In this document: one piece after another, positions 1-8,074 of the stretch
Numbering within the stretch: the first letter of the stretch is position 1
Layout: each line of letters begins with the position of its first letter
Source of the DNA: Litorisediminicola beolgyonensis
Lineage (GTDB): Bacteria; Pseudomonadota; Alphaproteobacteria; Rhodobacterales; Rhodobacteraceae
Length of the DNA: 64,000 bases
Assembly: GCF_042679605.1 (NCBI RefSeq)
Contig: NZ_JBHTMU010000012.1
Location: 1 to 64,000, forward strand
Reading direction: 5' to 3'
The notes under the pieces: generated by a model
Told to the model about the DNA's origin: nothing
Seen by the model: the letters and a program-made list of their open reading frames with translations, nothing else
Database searches by the model: none
Program-made: the position numbers and the translations under genes

Positions 1-463
1 CGCGGGCCTCGGCCTCGGGGATGCGGGCCTCGGCCTCGGGCACCGGCGCGCGCGCCTCGGTCAGCGCGTCCTGCGCCTCTTCGAGGCTTTGCGGCCGCGT
101 GCCGGGATCGAGCTCGCAGAGCATGTCGCCGGCGTTGACGAAGGTGCCTTTGCGCAGCGGGTCCGAGATCACCCGGCCCGCGGTCTCGGCCAGCATGTCG
201 ACCTGGCGCGCGGGCTCGGTCTCGCCGCGCAGGATCACGCGGCTCGGCACCTCTTCGACGCTGCTGCGGGTGGCGATGACACGCACCGCATCGGCGGGCG
301 CTTCGTCCGGCGTCTCGGCCGCCTCGGCCTGCGGTTCGGCGGTCTCGGCGGCGGGGGCGGTGTCGTTCAGCCCGGCCAGGACCAGAAGCTGATCGCGCTC
401 GAAGACCAAGGCGTAGAGGACGGCGGCCACGGCGAGAGCGGTCAGAATGGAAAAAATGCGCAT
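1..463 (-). CDS. RND efflux periplasmic adaptor (membrane fusion protein), partial
   Basis: This is the N-terminal 154 residues of a HlyD/AcrA-type adaptor; the rest lies beyond the left edge. The protein starts MRIFSILTALAVAAVLYALVF, an uncleaved N-terminal membrane anchor. An Ala/Glu/Pro-rich linker follows, then a biotinyl-lipoyl-like segment containing VILRGETEP, a pattern usual in these adaptors, and then GRVISDPLRKGTFVNAGDML. The sequence ends in an Ala/Glu-rich coiled-coil hairpin (EAQDALTEARA, then EAEAR repeats). Such adaptors link an inner-membrane RND pump to an outer-membrane channel. The pump gene is expected downstream, outside the window. A TetR-type palindrome lies 57 bp upstream of the start. 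The substrate cannot be told from the sequence. Confidence 0.85.
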   Translation of the reverse strand, partial: MRIFSILTALAVAAVLYALVFERDQLLVLAGLNDTAPAAETAEPQAEAAETPDEAPADAVRVIATRSSVEEVPSRVILRGETEPARQVDMLAETAGRVISDPLRKGTFVNAGDMLCELDPGTRPQSLEEAQDALTEARAPVPEAEARIPEAEAR

Positions 464-519
464 CTCAGAATGTCCTTATCGGCAAGACCTGATGCCGTAG
501 AGCGTGGCCGAAGCACGGG

Positions 520-540
520 TAAACTGCGTAGTTCAGTTTA
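520..540 (-). promoter_or_regulatory. TetR-type operator palindrome upstream of the efflux adaptor gene
   Basis: A perfect inverted repeat TAAACTG-N7-CAGTTTA (21 bp) lies 57 bp upstream of the adaptor start. On the minus strand a possible -35 TCGACA (about 549-554) followed by 17 bp and TACGCA would place the palindrome over the spacer and -10. That arrangement is typical for AcrR/TetR repressors of RND operons. The repressor gene is not in the window, so the match to a particular regulator is inference. Confidence 0.5.
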
Positions 541-726
541 TGCGTGTTGTCGAAACGCTTCAAGGCCGTGCGGTCCGCAGTGCGGCAATTCGCTCCGCGG
601 TGCCTGACCTTGCCGAAGGAGCCCGCTTTTGCGGGGGCGCTTGGCACGCCCGTCGGCCTTCTGTAAGGAGTGCCGCCACAGGCACCAGGCCCCATGCGCG
701 GGCTGAAACGGCAGGGAGAGCATCCG

Positions 727-1377
727 GTGAGCAATTCCGATTCCTTCATCGACGAGGTCAGCGAAGAGGTCCGTCGCGACCGGCTTTACGCGGCGATGAA
801 GCGCTATGGCTGGATCGCGGTCCTCGGTGTCCTGCTTCTGGTCGGCGGTGCCGCCTGGCGCGAATGGTCCCGTGCCGGTGCCGAAGCCGAGGCGCAGGCC
901 TTCGGCGACGCCGTTCTGGCCGCGCTCGACACCGAAGACGCCTCGGAGCGGGCCGACGCGCTCGAGAACATCGAGCCGCCGAGCGCCGATGCCGCCGCCG
1001 TGCGCGCGCTGCTCTTGGCCTCCGAGCGGAAAGAGGCGGGCTCCGACACCGACGCCGCGGCCGCGCTGACCGCGATCGGCACCGATGGCGAGACCGACCA
1101 GATCTACCGCCAGATCGCCAGCTACAAGGCGCTGAGCGGCGGGGCGCTCTCGCCCGACGAGCGCCGCATCGCGCTCGAAGCTCTGGCCCAGCCCGGCAAT
1201 CCCCTGCGGCTTCTGGCCGAGGAACAGCTGGCGCTTCTCGAGGTCGAGTCCGGCGAGACGGAGGCCGCAATCACCCGTCTTCAGGCCATTCTTTCGGATT
1301 CCGAGGTCGACCGGGGCTTGCGCCGCCGCGCCGCACAGTTGATTGTCGCACTCGGCGGAGACCTCGAACCGGCGTGA
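727..1377 (+). CDS. YfgM-like membrane-anchored tetratricopeptide-type protein
   Basis: The protein has 216 residues. I chose the GTG at 727 because GGGAGAG lies six bases before it and the translation from there begins SNSDSFIDEVSEEVRRDRLY, typical of the family. One membrane segment (about residues 29-42, WIAVLGVLLLVGGAAW) follows a short cytoplasmic N-terminus. The rest is an Ala/Glu-rich helical domain facing the periplasm, as in the YfgM/TPR_21 family. In enterobacteria YfgM works beside the SecYEG translocon and the chaperone PpiD. The gene sits just ahead of bamB and der, the usual neighbourhood. The helical repeats are degenerate, so the TPR assignment rests on family resemblance and synteny. 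Confidence 0.8.
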   Translation: MSNSDSFIDEVSEEVRRDRLYAAMKRYGWIAVLGVLLLVGGAAWREWSRAGAEAEAQAFGDAVLAALDTEDASERADALENIEPPSADAAAVRALLLASERKEAGSDTDAAAALTAIGTDGETDQIYRQIASYKALSGGALSPDERRIALEALAQPGNPLRLLAEEQLALLEVESGETEAAITRLQAILSDSEVDRGLRRRAAQLIVALGGDLEPA

Positions 1378-1427
1378 GCCTTAGGGACCCGCGGACGGCA
1401 GGAACGGACGGGAGCAGACAGGTGGCG

Positions 1428-2747
1428 ATGTTCAGGACCGGATTGGCGCTTGCCGCCTCGCTGGCACTCATCTCCTGCGCGGAAGAAGAGCGCATCCTGC
1501 CCGGAGAGCGGCTGGAACTGCGCGAGGCGCTGCAGACCCAGGGCGGCGAGGCGCCGCTTGCGGTCAATGTCAGCCGCGCCGCGACCCTGCCTGGAATGCA
1601 GGCGAATGCGGGCTGGACGCAGAGCCCGGTGTCGCCCGGTGTCCGCACCGATCACGCCGCCCTGTCCCTGCCGTTGTCGCCGCTCTGGCAGAGCGGGATC
1701 GGCGGCGGCGATGGCAAGCGCCAGCGCCTGATCGCCGATCCGGTGACGGATGGCACGCGCATCTTCACGCTGTCTTCGGATTTCCAGCTGACCGCGACCT
1801 CGACCGGGGGTCAGACGCTCTGGTCCCGGGCCGTGGTGCCGCTGAGCGAGACCTCGGCCCAGGCGATGGGCGGCGGTCTGGCGCTCGCAGGCGGACGGCT
1901 GTTCGTCACCACCGGTTTCGGTGAGTTGCGCGCCCTGAATCCCGCCGACGGCTCCGAGCTCTGGGTGCAGGAGGTCGACAACACCGCCTCGGGCGCGCCG
2001 AGCGTCGTCGGCGATCTGGTCTATCTGACCGCCGGGGACCGCACCGGCTGGGCGGTCGAGGCCAGCGATGGCCGCGTGCGCTGGCAGCTCGACGGTCTTG
2101 GCGACAGCGTCAACGTCGCGGGCGCGCCCGCTCCGGCGGTGTCGGGCGACCGCGTGGTCTTCGCCTTCGGCGACGGCACCCTGCAGAGCACCTTCCGCGA
2201 AGGCGGGCTCACGCTCTGGTCGGCCACGCTTGCGGGCGGGCGTCCGGGCCGCGCGATGAGCGCCTTCGACGACGTGACCGGCGATCCGGTCATCGCCAAC
2301 GGACGGGTCTATGCGGGCACCCATACCGGGCGGCTCGTGGCGCTCGATCTCTATTCCGGCGACCGGCTCTGGACGCTGAACTCCGGCGCGCTCGACCGGC
2401 CTTGGGTCGCGGGCGGATCGGTCTACGCGATCTCGGACGAGAACACGCTTCTCAGGGTCGATGCCGAGACCGGCGCGCAGATCTGGGAGGTCGATCTTCC
2501 GGGCTGGGTGCCGCGCCGCAAGCCGCAGCGTCAGCGCGACCGGTCCTTCGCGAATTACGGCCCGGTTCTTGCGGGCGGGCAGGTGATCGTCGCCTCCTCG
2601 GACGGGTTCATCCGCAGCTTCGACCCGGCCTCGGGCGCGCTGACCGGGCAGACCGAGATCGCGGGCGGGGCGACCACCGCGCCCATCGTCGCGGGCGGCG
2701 TGCTCTATGTCGTCTCCTCGCGCGGCGTCCTTCACGCCTATCGCTGA
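1428..2747 (+). CDS. bamB: Outer-membrane beta-barrel assembly lipoprotein BamB (PQQ-like beta-propeller)
   Basis: The protein has 439 residues. It begins with a lipoprotein signal peptide, MFRTGLALAASLALISC, with Cys17 as the lipidated residue. The mature part is made of PQQ-like propeller blades, visible as repeated G-x-V/L-Y/F-x-x-x and A-L-D/N-P-x-S/D-G-x-x-L-W units (ALNPADGSELWVQE, ALDLYSGDRLWTL, VDAETGAQIWEVD). BamB is the propeller subunit of the BAM complex that inserts beta-barrel proteins into the outer membrane. An in-frame GTG at 1422 is a possible earlier start and is better spaced from GGAG at 1411. The reading frame is open far upstream, but those extensions overlap the preceding gene and lack lipoprotein character. 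The gene lies 50 bp after the YfgM-like gene and 92 bp before der, probably as one operon. Confidence 0.92.
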   Translation: MFRTGLALAASLALISCAEEERILPGERLELREALQTQGGEAPLAVNVSRAATLPGMQANAGWTQSPVSPGVRTDHAALSLPLSPLWQSGIGGGDGKRQRLIADPVTDGTRIFTLSSDFQLTATSTGGQTLWSRAVVPLSETSAQAMGGGLALAGGRLFVTTGFGELRALNPADGSELWVQEVDNTASGAPSVVGDLVYLTAGDRTGWAVEASDGRVRWQLDGLGDSVNVAGAPAPAVSGDRVVFAFGDGTLQSTFREGGLTLWSATLAGGRPGRAMSAFDDVTGDPVIANGRVYAGTHTGRLVALDLYSGDRLWTLNSGALDRPWVAGGSVYAISDENTLLRVDAETGAQIWEVDLPGWVPRRKPQRQRDRSFANYGPVLAGGQVIVASSDGFIRSFDPASGALTGQTEIAGGATTAPIVAGGVLYVVSSRGVLHAYR

Positions 2748-2839
2748 GCCATCCCGGGGCGCGTGTCACACCGCGCGCCCTTTTCAGTCGCGCGGATTTC
2801 GGCTAACCGGGCGCCTCTGAGCGCCCGGAGCCATGTCTG

Positions 2840-4306
2840 ATGTCCTTTACCCTCGCCATTGTCGGCCGACCCAATGTGGGCAAGTCGACGCTGTTCAACC
2901 GGCTGGTCGGCAAGCGCCTCGCGCTCGTCGATGACCAGCCCGGCGTGACCCGCGACCTGCGCGAGGGCGAGGGCAAGCTCGGCGATCTGCGCTTTACCGT
3001 GATCGACACCGCCGGTCTGGAAGAGGCGACCGACGAGAGCCTTCAGGGCCGGATGCGCAAGCTGACCGAGCGGGCCGTGGACATGGCCGATGTCTGCCTC
3101 TTCATGGTCGATGCGCGCACCGGGATCACGCCCACCGACGAGGTCTTCGCAGAGATCCTGCGCAAGCGCGCCGACCGCGTGCTCCTTGCGGCCAACAAGG
3201 CCGAGGGGCGCGCCGCCGAAGGCGGGCTGATCGAGGCCTGGACCCTTGGCCTCGGCGAGCCCATCGCGCTCTCGGCCGAGCATGGCGAGGGGATGCCCGA
3301 TCTCTATTCGCGCCTCCTGCCGATCTCGGACGAGTTCGAGGCTGCCGCCGAGGCGCGCGCCGAGCGCGATCTCGAGGCGATGCCCGACACAGATGTCGCC
3401 GTCGACGAGGAGGGCGAGGCGCCCGACCGGGTGCCGACGCTCGAGAAACCCCTGCAGATCGCCGTGGTCGGCCGTCCGAATGCCGGGAAATCGACGCTGA
3501 TCAACAAGCTTCTGGGCGAGGACCGGCTCCTGACCGGACCCGAGGCCGGAATCACCCGCGACGCGATCTCGGTCACGCTCGACTGGGAAGGCGTGCCGAC
3601 CCGGATCTTCGACACCGCCGGGATGCGCAAACGCGCCAAGGTGCAGGAAAAGCTCGAGAAACTCTCGGTCTCGGACGGGTTGCGCGCGGTCAAGTTCGCC
3701 GAGGTGGTGATCGTGCTTCTCGACGCGGCGATCCCCTTCGAGCAGCAGGATCTGCGCATCGCCGACCTCGCCGAGCGTGAGGGCCGCGCGGTCGTGGTCG
3801 CGGTCAACAAATGGGATCTCGAAGAGGAGAAGGGCGAGAAGCTCTCCGCGCTGAAAGAGGCCTTCGAGCGACTTTTGCCGCAGCTGCGCGGCGCGCCTCT
3901 CGTCACCGTCTCGGCGCGCACCGGGCGCGGGCTCGACCGGCTGAGGAAAGCGGTGCTCTCGGCGCATGAGGTCTGGAACCGCCGGATCTCGACCGCGCGG
4001 CTCAACCGCTGGCTCGGCGAGATGGTCGAGGCGCATCCGCCGCCCGCGCCGCAGGGCCGCCGGATCAAGCTGCGCTACATGACGCAGGCCAAGACCCGGC
4101 CGCCGCATTTCGTGGTCATGTGCTCGCATCCCGACCGGATGCCCGACAGCTACAGCCGCTATCTGGTCAACGGCCTCCGCATCGATTTCGACATGCCGGG
4201 CACGCCGATCCGGCTGTCGCTGCGCGGGCAGGGCGACCGCAACCCCTACAAGGGTCGGCGGACCAAGAACGCGGGCGCGCTCAAGAAGCATCTCGGGAAA
4301 GGCTGA
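2840..4306 (+). CDS. der: Ribosome biogenesis GTPase Der (EngA)
   Basis: The protein has 488 residues, the usual Der length. It carries two tandem TrmE/Era-type G domains. The first has GRPNVGKST at residues 8-16 with DTAGLEE. The second has GRPNAGKST near 211 with DTAGMRKR and NKWD. A C-terminal KH-like domain follows (from about 390, ending RNPYKGRRTKNAGALKKHLGKG). An acidic linker (VDEEGEAPDRVP) joins the two G domains. Der acts in maturation of the 50S ribosomal subunit and is essential in the bacteria studied. The gene follows bamB in the same direction, the conserved order in alphaproteobacteria. Confidence 0.97.
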   Translation: MSFTLAIVGRPNVGKSTLFNRLVGKRLALVDDQPGVTRDLREGEGKLGDLRFTVIDTAGLEEATDESLQGRMRKLTERAVDMADVCLFMVDARTGITPTDEVFAEILRKRADRVLLAANKAEGRAAEGGLIEAWTLGLGEPIALSAEHGEGMPDLYSRLLPISDEFEAAAEARAERDLEAMPDTDVAVDEEGEAPDRVPTLEKPLQIAVVGRPNAGKSTLINKLLGEDRLLTGPEAGITRDAISVTLDWEGVPTRIFDTAGMRKRAKVQEKLEKLSVSDGLRAVKFAEVVIVLLDAAIPFEQQDLRIADLAEREGRAVVVAVNKWDLEEEKGEKLSALKEAFERLLPQLRGAPLVTVSARTGRGLDRLRKAVLSAHEVWNRRISTARLNRWLGEMVEAHPPPAPQGRRIKLRYMTQAKTRPPHFVVMCSHPDRMPDSYSRYLVNGLRIDFDMPGTPIRLSLRGQGDRNPYKGRRTKNAGALKKHLGKG

Positions 4307-4321
4307 GGGGACGGCGCAGTC

Positions 4322-5392
4322 TCAGCGCGTCCCCGGCATCAGCTTGGCCACGAGGATCAACTCTCCGACCGTCAGCACGATCCGCACCACATGGGTCAGG
4401 CTGACCATCGCCGGATTGACCGAGAGGCTGAGCGCCACGAGGCTCATCTCGGTGACGCCACCCGGCGCGAAGCTCAGGAGAAGCTGCAGGAACTCGGTGC
4501 CGGTGAGCGCGGCGAGCATGAGCGACAGCGTCAGTCCCAGCGTCAGCATGAAGCCCACCGACATGGCCGAGAGCGTCATCGCCCGCAGGAGCGTCGCGGC
4601 GGTCACCCCGGCGAAGCGCAGGCCGAGCCCGGTTCCGACCACGACCTGCGCCAGCGCCAGCAGCCAGAAGGGCAGATGGACCGAGATCACGCCCGAGAGC
4701 GTCAGCGCCCCGGTCAGCAGAAGCGGGCCGAGGATCTGGGCGGCGGGCAGGCGAATGACCCGCGCGAGACCGAGGCCCGCGCCCGCGCAGGCGAGAACCT
4801 TGAGAAACTCCAGGCCGGTCATCGGGCTCGCGTCGCCCGGCACCGCGCCCGCGGCGCTGCCGACGGGATGTCCGGTCCAGATCGACAGCGCCGCGGGGAT
4901 CGCGACCACGACGAGGATCACCCGCAGGAAATGCTGGAGCGTGATCCGCGAGATGTCGCCTCCGGCGGCTTCCCCGAGCGCGATCGATTCCATCAGCCCG
5001 CCCGGCGTCCCGGCATAGAGCGCGGTCGTCCGGTCGTACCCGCCACGGCGGAAAATCCACGCATTGCCGAGATGCGCGGCGGGCACGAAGACCAGCAGAG
5101 CGCCCAGAAGCCAGGGCAGGGTCTCGAGATGGGTGAGCAGGGCCGGTGACACCTGCGTGCCGATCATCACGCCGATGAGCGCGATGAAGCCGTTCCGCAC
5201 CCGTTGCGGATAGCGGTAGCCGTCGAGCGGCCCGTGCTGCAGGAACGCCACCGCAAGAGCGCCCGCGCCGAGGCTTCCCGTCATCCAGGGCATCGGGATG
5301 CCCGAGCGGCTCGCCAGCCACCCGCCCGCGCCGCCCGCGGCATAGAGCGCGAGCGTGGTCACGACGTGGCGAAGGGTCAGCGGCGGGAGCAT
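4322..5392 (-). CDS. AbrB-family (AmoA-like) integral membrane protein
   Basis: The protein has 356 residues and about ten hydrophobic segments. It shows the internal duplication of the AbrB/ammonia-monooxygenase-like family: each half carries a Gly-rich helix followed by a P-x-W-x-x-G-like turn (PMPWMTGSLGAGAL in the first half). A conserved FAPGGVTEMSLVALSL near the C-terminus corresponds to the family motif APGG-x-x-EM. The family is named from regulators of AidB expression in E. coli, but most members are predicted transporters or sensors of unknown substrate. It converges on der with a 15-bp gap and is divergent from the deacetylase-fold gene. The substrate is unknown. Confidence 0.82.
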   Translation of the reverse strand: MLPPLTLRHVVTTLALYAAGGAGGWLASRSGIPMPWMTGSLGAGALAVAFLQHGPLDGYRYPQRVRNGFIALIGVMIGTQVSPALLTHLETLPWLLGALLVFVPAAHLGNAWIFRRGGYDRTTALYAGTPGGLMESIALGEAAGGDISRITLQHFLRVILVVVAIPAALSIWTGHPVGSAAGAVPGDASPMTGLEFLKVLACAGAGLGLARVIRLPAAQILGPLLLTGALTLSGVISVHLPFWLLALAQVVVGTGLGLRFAGVTAATLLRAMTLSAMSVGFMLTLGLTLSLMLAALTGTEFLQLLLSFAPGGVTEMSLVALSLSVNPAMVSLTHVVRIVLTVGELILVAKLMPGTR

Positions 5393-5468
5393 GCCCGAGA
5401 CCTAGACCCGCGCTGCCGCGGCGGCAATCGCACTTGCGGCTTTGCTTCAGGGGGTTACCTGAGGGCGC

Positions 5469-6584
5469 ATGGGCGCGCTCTTCATCGGCTCCAGCATCTA
5501 TCGCGGCTCGAGCTACGGGCGGCTGCACCCGCTCTCGATTCCCCGGGTGCCGACGGTGATCGCTTTGTCGCGGGCGCTCGGCTGGTTGCCGGAGGCGCGC
5601 TACAGGGTCTCGCCCCGCGCCAAGCCGAGCGCGCTCGTGGACTGGCACACGCCCGACTATGTGGCGGCCTTGCAGGCGGCGGAGGCGGCGCAATCGGTGA
5701 GCGAGGAGATGCGGCAGCGGCACGGTCTCGGCACGCTGTCGAACCCGGTCTTCGCCGAGATGTATCGCCGCCCGGCCACGGCGGTCGGCGGCGGGCTCCT
5801 GGCTGCCGAGCTGGTGGCGCGGGGCGGGGTCGTCCACAACCCCGGCGGCGGCACCCATCACGGGATGCCCGACCGGGCCTCGGGCTTCTGCTATCTGAAC
5901 GAGCCGGTGCTGACGATCCGGCGGCTTCTGGCGATGGGGCTCTCGCGGGTCGCCTATGTCGATATCGACGCCCATCACGGCGACGGGGTCGAGCATGGCT
6001 TTGCCGGGTCCGAGACTGTCCGGGTGATCTCGGTCCACGAGGCGGGGCGCTGGCCCTTCACCGGCGCGCTCGAGGACCGGGCGGGCGGGGCGGCGTGGAA
6101 CCTGCCGGTCCCGCGCGGTTTCAACGACACCGAGTTCCGCGCCGTGCTGGACGAGGCGGTCCTGCCCGCGGTGGCCGCGTTCCGCCCCGAGGCGATCTTT
6201 CTGCAATGCGGGGCCGATGCGGTCGCCGAGGACCCGCTGTCACGGCTGGCGCTCTCGAACCGCTCCCATCTCGCTGCGCTCGACGCGCTCCGACCGCTCA
6301 GCCCGCGGCTCATCGTATCGGGTGGCGGGGGCTACAACCCGTGGAGCTGCGGGCGTCTCTGGACGGCGATCTGGGGACGGCTCTCTGGCGTCGATCTGCC
6401 CGACCGTCTGCCAGAGGCCGCACAAGCAGTGCTGCGCGATCTGAGCTGGGCGCGGGGCACGCGGCCGAGCGAACCACTCCTGACGACGCTGATCGACGCG
6501 CCGCGCGAGGGCGCGATCCGTGACGAGGTGCGCAGCGCCATCGCCGTCTGGCGCGCGCGCCTGCTGGCCGAGCGGATCGTGTGA
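5469..6584 (+). CDS. Histone-deacetylase-fold amidohydrolase (acetylpolyamine/AcuC-like)
   Basis: The protein has 371 residues. The zinc-hydrolase signature residues of the arginase/deacetylase fold are present: NPGGGTHHGMPDRASGFCYLN (paired His as general base), VAYVDIDAHHGDGVE (metal-binding Asp and His), and a C-terminal VSGGGGYNPWSCGRLW with the catalytic Tyr-type GGGGY loop. Bacterial members remove acetyl groups from polyamines, small molecules or proteins such as acetyl-CoA synthetase. No acetyltransferase or acs gene is adjacent, so the substrate cannot be named. It is divergent from the AbrB-like gene across 76 bp and followed at once by the tRNA gene on the other strand. Confidence 0.88.
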   Translation: MGALFIGSSIYRGSSYGRLHPLSIPRVPTVIALSRALGWLPEARYRVSPRAKPSALVDWHTPDYVAALQAAEAAQSVSEEMRQRHGLGTLSNPVFAEMYRRPATAVGGGLLAAELVARGGVVHNPGGGTHHGMPDRASGFCYLNEPVLTIRRLLAMGLSRVAYVDIDAHHGDGVEHGFAGSETVRVISVHEAGRWPFTGALEDRAGGAAWNLPVPRGFNDTEFRAVLDEAVLPAVAAFRPEAIFLQCGADAVAEDPLSRLALSNRSHLAALDALRPLSPRLIVSGGGGYNPWSCGRLWTAIWGRLSGVDLPDRLPEAAQAVLRDLSWARGTRPSEPLLTTLIDAPREGAIRDEVRSAIAVWRARLLAERIV

Positions 6585-6600
6585 CGGGGTCTTGAGAGGA

Positions 6601-6674
6601 TGGAGCGGGTGAAGGGAATCGAACCCTCGTCGTCAGCTTGGGAAGCTGCTGCTCTACCATTGAGCTACACCCGC
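6601..6674 (-). tRNA. tRNA-Gly (anticodon CCC)
   Basis: Read on the minus strand, the 74-nt gene begins GCGGGTGTAGCTCAATGG and ends CACCCGCTCCA. The seven-base acceptor stem GCGGGTG/CACCCGC, the D arm GCTC/GAGC, the T arm with GGTTCGATT, and an encoded CCA are all clear. The anticodon loop is TTCCCAA, giving CCC for glycine codon GGG. The anticodon stem is CAGC/GCTG, with a G-A opposition at its outer end. An artefactual ORF beginning MERVKGIEPSS on the other strand is the well-known shadow of tRNA genes. Confidence 0.96.
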
Positions 6675-6683
6675 GACGCGTTT

Positions 6684-6713
6684 CACATACCACCGCGCTC
6701 GTGCCTGCTTCAA
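6684..6713 (-). promoter_or_regulatory. Promoter of tRNA-Gly
   Basis: On the minus strand a -35 TTGAAG (6708-6713) is followed after 18 bp by a -10 TATGTG (6684-6689), placing transcription start a few bases before the mature tRNA at 6674. This is inferred from the pattern alone. Confidence 0.45.
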
Positions 6714-6939
6714 GCGCTATCGCAGGGTCTCCGGACGGTCTTGTCCCGGGATGCGACCGGCCCGCGCGATGCCCCGGGGTGCGCCGAGCACCTGCGCCAG
6801 CGCGCAGGAATGTGTGTTGTCTGAAACATGATCTCGCGGCACTCTCTGAACCGAGCGGTTCACAAACGCTGTGACCGAGAGAGACGATCCAGGACGGGCC
6901 GGATCGGACGGCAAGGGCCGGGACAGAGGAGCCAGAGCC

Positions 6940-7095
6940 ATGCGACACGCGACGAGACGCGATTTCACCCTGTGCCACGCGGTGCTGCTGTCGACGCTCA
7001 TCCTGCTCGGACACTGGGCCCAAACGGCACGCGCCGACGCGGGCCCTGCGCAGCGGGCGTTCTGCGACGAGCTTGTGACCGAGGCCGCCGTCTGA
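6940..7095 (+). CDS. Small putative secreted protein, unknown
   Basis: This is a 51-residue ORF starting MRHATRRDFTLCHAVLLSTL. A basic N-terminus and a hydrophobic stretch lead to a likely signal-peptidase site (QTARADA), leaving a mature peptide of only about 20 residues with one Cys (AFCDELVTEAAV). GAGGA lies nine bases before the ATG. I do not recognise the family. It stands alone between the tRNA-Gly gene and the lactonase gene, in a roughly 480-bp interval that otherwise shows only the tRNA promoter. It could be a spurious ORF. Confidence 0.35.
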   Translation: MRHATRRDFTLCHAVLLSTLILLGHWAQTARADAGPAQRAFCDELVTEAAV

Positions 7096-7152
7096 GGCTG
7101 GCCTTTCGCCCGCGCGCGCGGCACTCTTGGCGCGACGATGCGAAGGACCGAC

Positions 7153-8001
7153 ATGTCTGAGATGATTTTCAGCGACACCCGCTGCGCGCTAGGAGAAGGA
7201 CCGCTCTGGCACCCCGAAGAGGGGGCGCTCTACTGGTTCGACATCCTCGGAAAGACCCTCTTCCGCCGTGGCGGCGCAGAGGAGCGGCGCTGGTCCTTCG
7301 ACCGGCATGTCTCGGCGGCGGGCTGGGTCGAGCCGGGCGTTCTCCTGATCGCCAGCGAGACGGATCTCTTCCGCTTCGACACCGCGACCGGCACCGAGAC
7401 GCGGTGTGTCGCGCTCGAGGAGGACAACCCGGTGACGCGCTCCAATGACGGGCGCGCCGATCCCTGGGGCGGGTTCTGGATCGGAACGATGGGCAAGAAT
7501 GCCGAGCCGGAGGCGGGGTCGATCTACCGCTTCCACAAGGGCGAGGTGACGCGGCTTTTCGACGGGATCACCGTGAGCAACGCGATCTCCTTCGCTCCGG
7601 GCGGCGGACATGCCTATTTTGCCGATACCGAGCGGCACACCGTCTGGCGCGTTGCGCTCGACGAGGACGGCTGGCCCGATGGCGACCGCGAGGTCTTTCT
7701 CGATCTCACCGAAGCCGATCTCTACCCCGATGGCGCGGTGGTCGATGCGGCGGGCAATCTCTGGGTGGCGCAATGGGGGGCCGCGCGGGTCGCGGCCTAC
7801 AGCTCCGAGGGCGCGCTTCTGACCGAGGTGGCGCTGCCCGCGACGCAGACCACCTGTCCGGCCTTCGGCGGCGGCGACTTTTCGGTGCTGCATGTGACAT
7901 CGGCCGCCCATGGCGCCCCCGAGGACGACCGCGCGGCGGGCCAGACCTTCGTCTTCCAGACCGGGTTCCGCGGCCAGCGCGAGCATCGGGTCCTGCTCTG
8001 A
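7153..8001 (+). CDS. SMP-30/gluconolactonase/LRE-family sugar lactonase
   Basis: The protein has 282 residues, a six-bladed propeller of the SGL family. The metal-site and active-site motifs are visible: LGEGPLWHPEEGALYWFDI (ligand Glu in GEGPLW), TRSNDGRADPWGGFWIGTMG (Asn and RADP-x-G-x-FW-x-GTM), FADTERHTVWR, and YPDGAVVDAAGNLWVAQWG with the catalytic Asp in PDG. Such enzymes open aldonolactones in sugar oxidation pathways using a divalent metal. I chose the ATG at 7153 because GAAGGA lies five bases upstream; the ATG at 7138 would add five residues. No sugar dehydrogenase or dehydratase is adjacent, so the substrate is open. It lies 73 bp upstream of prfB. Confidence 0.88.
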   Translation: MSEMIFSDTRCALGEGPLWHPEEGALYWFDILGKTLFRRGGAEERRWSFDRHVSAAGWVEPGVLLIASETDLFRFDTATGTETRCVALEEDNPVTRSNDGRADPWGGFWIGTMGKNAEPEAGSIYRFHKGEVTRLFDGITVSNAISFAPGGGHAYFADTERHTVWRVALDEDGWPDGDREVFLDLTEADLYPDGAVVDAAGNLWVAQWGAARVAAYSSEGALLTEVALPATQTTCPAFGGGDFSVLHVTSAAHGAPEDDRAAGQTFVFQTGFRGQREHRVLL

Positions 8002-8074
8002 TCCGCTTGCCTTGCCGGGCCTCCGGCCATGCGGTATCAGACGCGCCAGCCCGCCCCAGACGAGGACCGAGAGA

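Noticed and set aside
626..640. Short CCCGC-TTTT-GCGGG hairpin before the YfgM-like gene
   Set aside because: A five-base stem in a GC-rich genome is expected by chance and no function is indicated.
504..1427. Long N-terminal extension of the bamB frame
   Set aside because: It overlaps the YfgM-like gene and gives Arg-rich shadow sequence. The lipoprotein signal at 1428 marks the true start.
6600..6824. Plus-strand ORF beginning MERVKGIEPSSSAWEAAALPLSYTR
   Set aside because: It is the antisense of the tRNA-Gly gene, a known artefact in annotations.
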